Made by a program: the position numbers and the translations under genes. Below are positions 47,708 to 49,124 of a stretch of 49,124 nt of DNA, one piece after another (positions within the stretch are counted from its first letter, which is position 1; every line of letters starts with the position of its first letter). Source of the stretch: Candidatus Nitrotoga sp. BS (GTDB lineage: Bacteria > Pseudomonadota > Gammaproteobacteria > Burkholderiales > Gallionellaceae); NCBI RefSeq assembly GCF_927797785.1, contig NZ_CAKMLL010000047.1:1-49124 (forward strand), given 5' to 3'. Under the pieces are notes generated by a model that saw only the letters and a list, made by a program, of their open reading frames with translations, ran no database searches and was not told where the DNA came from.

Positions 47708-48855
47708 ATAGCCCCTTCCCCATCAGATGCGGGATCAAGTTGTGGTGGCACCGGCAAGTCATGAGGCGCATCCGGCATAACGCCACCACCTTGACGATAA
47801 CGACGTAATTGATAAACATAGGCCAATACTTCCGCTACCGCGTTGTATAAAGCTTCAGGAATGGCCTGCCCCAACTCGGTATGCTTGTGCAAAGCGCGCG
47901 CCAGTGGTGGTGCCTCAAGAATAGGCACATTATTTTCAATGGCAATTTCACGGATGCGTGCAGCAAGCAAGTGGGAACCTTTGGCCACCACGACAGGCGC
48001 ACCCAACCCTTTCTCGCTGTAACTCAATGCTACGGCATAGTGTGTCGGGTTGGTCACCACCACGTCGGCAGTCGGAATGTTCGACATCATGCGGCGGCGC
48101 GCCATTTCGAGCTGCATGCTGCGAATACGTCCCTTGACCTGTGGATCACCTTCAGATTCTCTGGCCTCTTTACGAACCTCTTCCTTGGTCATCTTCAGTT
48201 TTTTGTTGTGTTCCCACAATTGGAAGGGGACATCCACTGATGCAATCAGAAACATGCCCCCCATAATAGCGACGAAACTCATCCACAACAGATAGCCCAG
48301 ATGAGGAAAGGCAGCAATTAACGGCTCCGCTGCCATCATCATCACTGAGTCCTTGTGGTGCCAGATAGCCCACACACCTATCCCACCTACCACCAGTGAC
48401 TTGGCGATAGCCTTGCCAAGTTCGACTAGGCTATTTATCGAGAACATGCGGCCTATTCCTGCGATCGGATTGAGTTTTGAAAAGTTGGGTTGTAGTGGCT
48501 TCAAGCTGAATATCCAGCCGTTAAGCAATAACGGGGATAGCGCGGCAATAACAAGCAGCAATAATAGAAAAGGTAGAAATGCCACTAGAACTTCCAACGA
48601 CAGCGTGTGCAAGCGTGGCAACAACAGATCGGTATTGAAAGCCAGTGTAGAATCAAGTGTAAGACCATCACGAAACAGCTTGGTTAGTTGCGAAGACAAC
48701 CCGGAACCCATCAACCATAACCCAGCCCCCCCTGCAAACAGCACAGAGAAGGTAGTCAATTCGCGCGAACGCGCTGCCTGACCTTCTTCACGAGCCTGAT
48801 CCAATCGCCGTTGTGAGGGTTGTTCTGTTTTTTCTAGATCGCTGTCTTCTGCCAT
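47704..48855 (-). CDS. flhB: Flagellar export apparatus protein FlhB
   Basis: FlhB switches export from rod/hook to filament substrates by self-cleavage. The 383-residue protein has an N-terminal charged start (EDSDLEKTEQPSQRRLDQAR), four membrane helices (about 30-210) and the cytoplasmic domain with the autocleavage site NPTH in VVVTNPTHYAVALSY (near residue 267), intact. The first gene of the run in this window. Confidence 0.97.
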   Translation of the reverse strand: MAEDSDLEKTEQPSQRRLDQAREEGQAARSRELTTFSVLFAGGAGLWLMGSGLSSQLTKLFRDGLTLDSTLAFNTDLLLPRLHTLSLEVLVAFLPFLLLLLVIAALSPLLLNGWIFSLKPLQPNFSKLNPIAGIGRMFSINSLVELGKAIAKSLVVGGIGVWAIWHHKDSVMMMAAEPLIAAFPHLGYLLWMSFVAIMGGMFLIASVDVPFQLWEHNKKLKMTKEEVRKEARESEGDPQVKGRIRSMQLEMARRRMMSNIPTADVVVTNPTHYAVALSYSEKGLGAPVVVAKGSHLLAARIREIAIENNVPILEAPPLARALHKHTELGQAIPEALYNAVAEVLAYVYQLRRYRQGGGVMPDAPHDLPVPPQLDPASDGEGAI

Positions 48856-49124
48856 GATTTATTACTCCACTAACCATAGTGATTATCAGCAATCTTGAAA
48901 AACACAGCACGATGAATAAAGCGAGTTTTACGATGTATTTCACTCTCTGAATTAAGATCGCACGTAAATGCGACCCGACCCTGTAATGTCAGCCCACCTT
49001 TAATAACACCCTCATTAAAAGCCAGTCATATCGCCCCATTTTTACAAAATAACATTAACAATCAATATATTGTAACTACTCACCCCATCCCTCAAGAGCC
49101 TTACCCGCCAAAGCGATTTGAATA
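48856..49124. other. Upstream region of flhB at the window edge
   Basis: No gene is complete here. The stretch is AT-rich and probably contains the flhB promoter. I looked for sigma-54 (GG-N10-GC) and sigma-28 patterns by eye and did not find a convincing one. Confidence 0.3.

Noticed and set aside
48856-49124. Sigma-28 or sigma-54 promoter before flhB
   Set aside because: No stretch matched TAAA-N15-GCCGATAA or TGGCAC-N5-TTGCT well enough.

Overview
The window looks like the chromosome of a motile, Gram-negative betaproteobacterium. The supporting signs are a ParC/ParE pair, the rpsU-yqeY-dnaG-rpoD macromolecular-synthesis block, DksA, sucCD, an outer-membrane porin, and a flagellar block flhB-flhA-flhF-flhG-fliA-motC-motD of the Pseudomonas/betaproteobacterial kind. 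Moderate GC and protein style suggest Nitrosomonadales, perhaps Gallionellaceae. That placement is inference from remembered family resemblance; no search was run.

Layout. 184-4579 (-): topoisomerase IV (parE-parC). 4.7-5.7 kb (+): a Sel1-repeat protein. 5.9-8.0 kb (+): a mutagenesis cassette made of a LexA/UmuD hybrid, with a palindrome inside its own promoter, and a UmuC polymerase bracketed by inverted-repeat elements. 8.2-10.4 kb (+): a tightly overlapped operon of FAD oxidoreductase, NrtS, ECF sigma factor and zinc anti-sigma factor, convergent with an exported catalase-peroxidase (10.5-12.8 kb, -). 13.1-19.5 kb (-): a membrane-anchored unknown, a CHASE2-GGDEF-EAL protein, and a LysM-FecR protein carrying six near-identical 285-bp repeats. 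20.4-25.3 kb (-): tRNA-CAU, rpoD, dnaG, yqeY, rpsU. 25.6-29.3 kb (+): OsmC-family protein, porin, maf/yceF, dksA. 29.4-32.7 kb (-): galE, sucD, sucC. 33.2-35.4 kb (+): mgtE and a LapA-like membrane protein. 35.7-38.1 kb (-): an exported Asp-box protein and a His-rich outer-membrane protein. 39.0-40.9 kb (+): ankyrin protein and mobA. 41.0-48.9 kb (-): flagellar genes.

The least ordinary parts are: (1) the self-contained umuDC cassette, where one terminal inverted repeat appears to supply umuC's Shine-Dalgarno and another overlaps its stop codon; (2) a dispersed repeat family with a conserved core around a hairpin whose sequence differs between two copies while pairing is kept; (3) the NrtS/ECF/anti-sigma operon facing a secreted KatG; (4) the recently amplified surface repeat, with a G7 tract in five copies, abutting a c-di-GMP enzyme gene; and (5) the Asp-box/His-rich outer-membrane pair. 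Most of the rest is conserved housekeeping.
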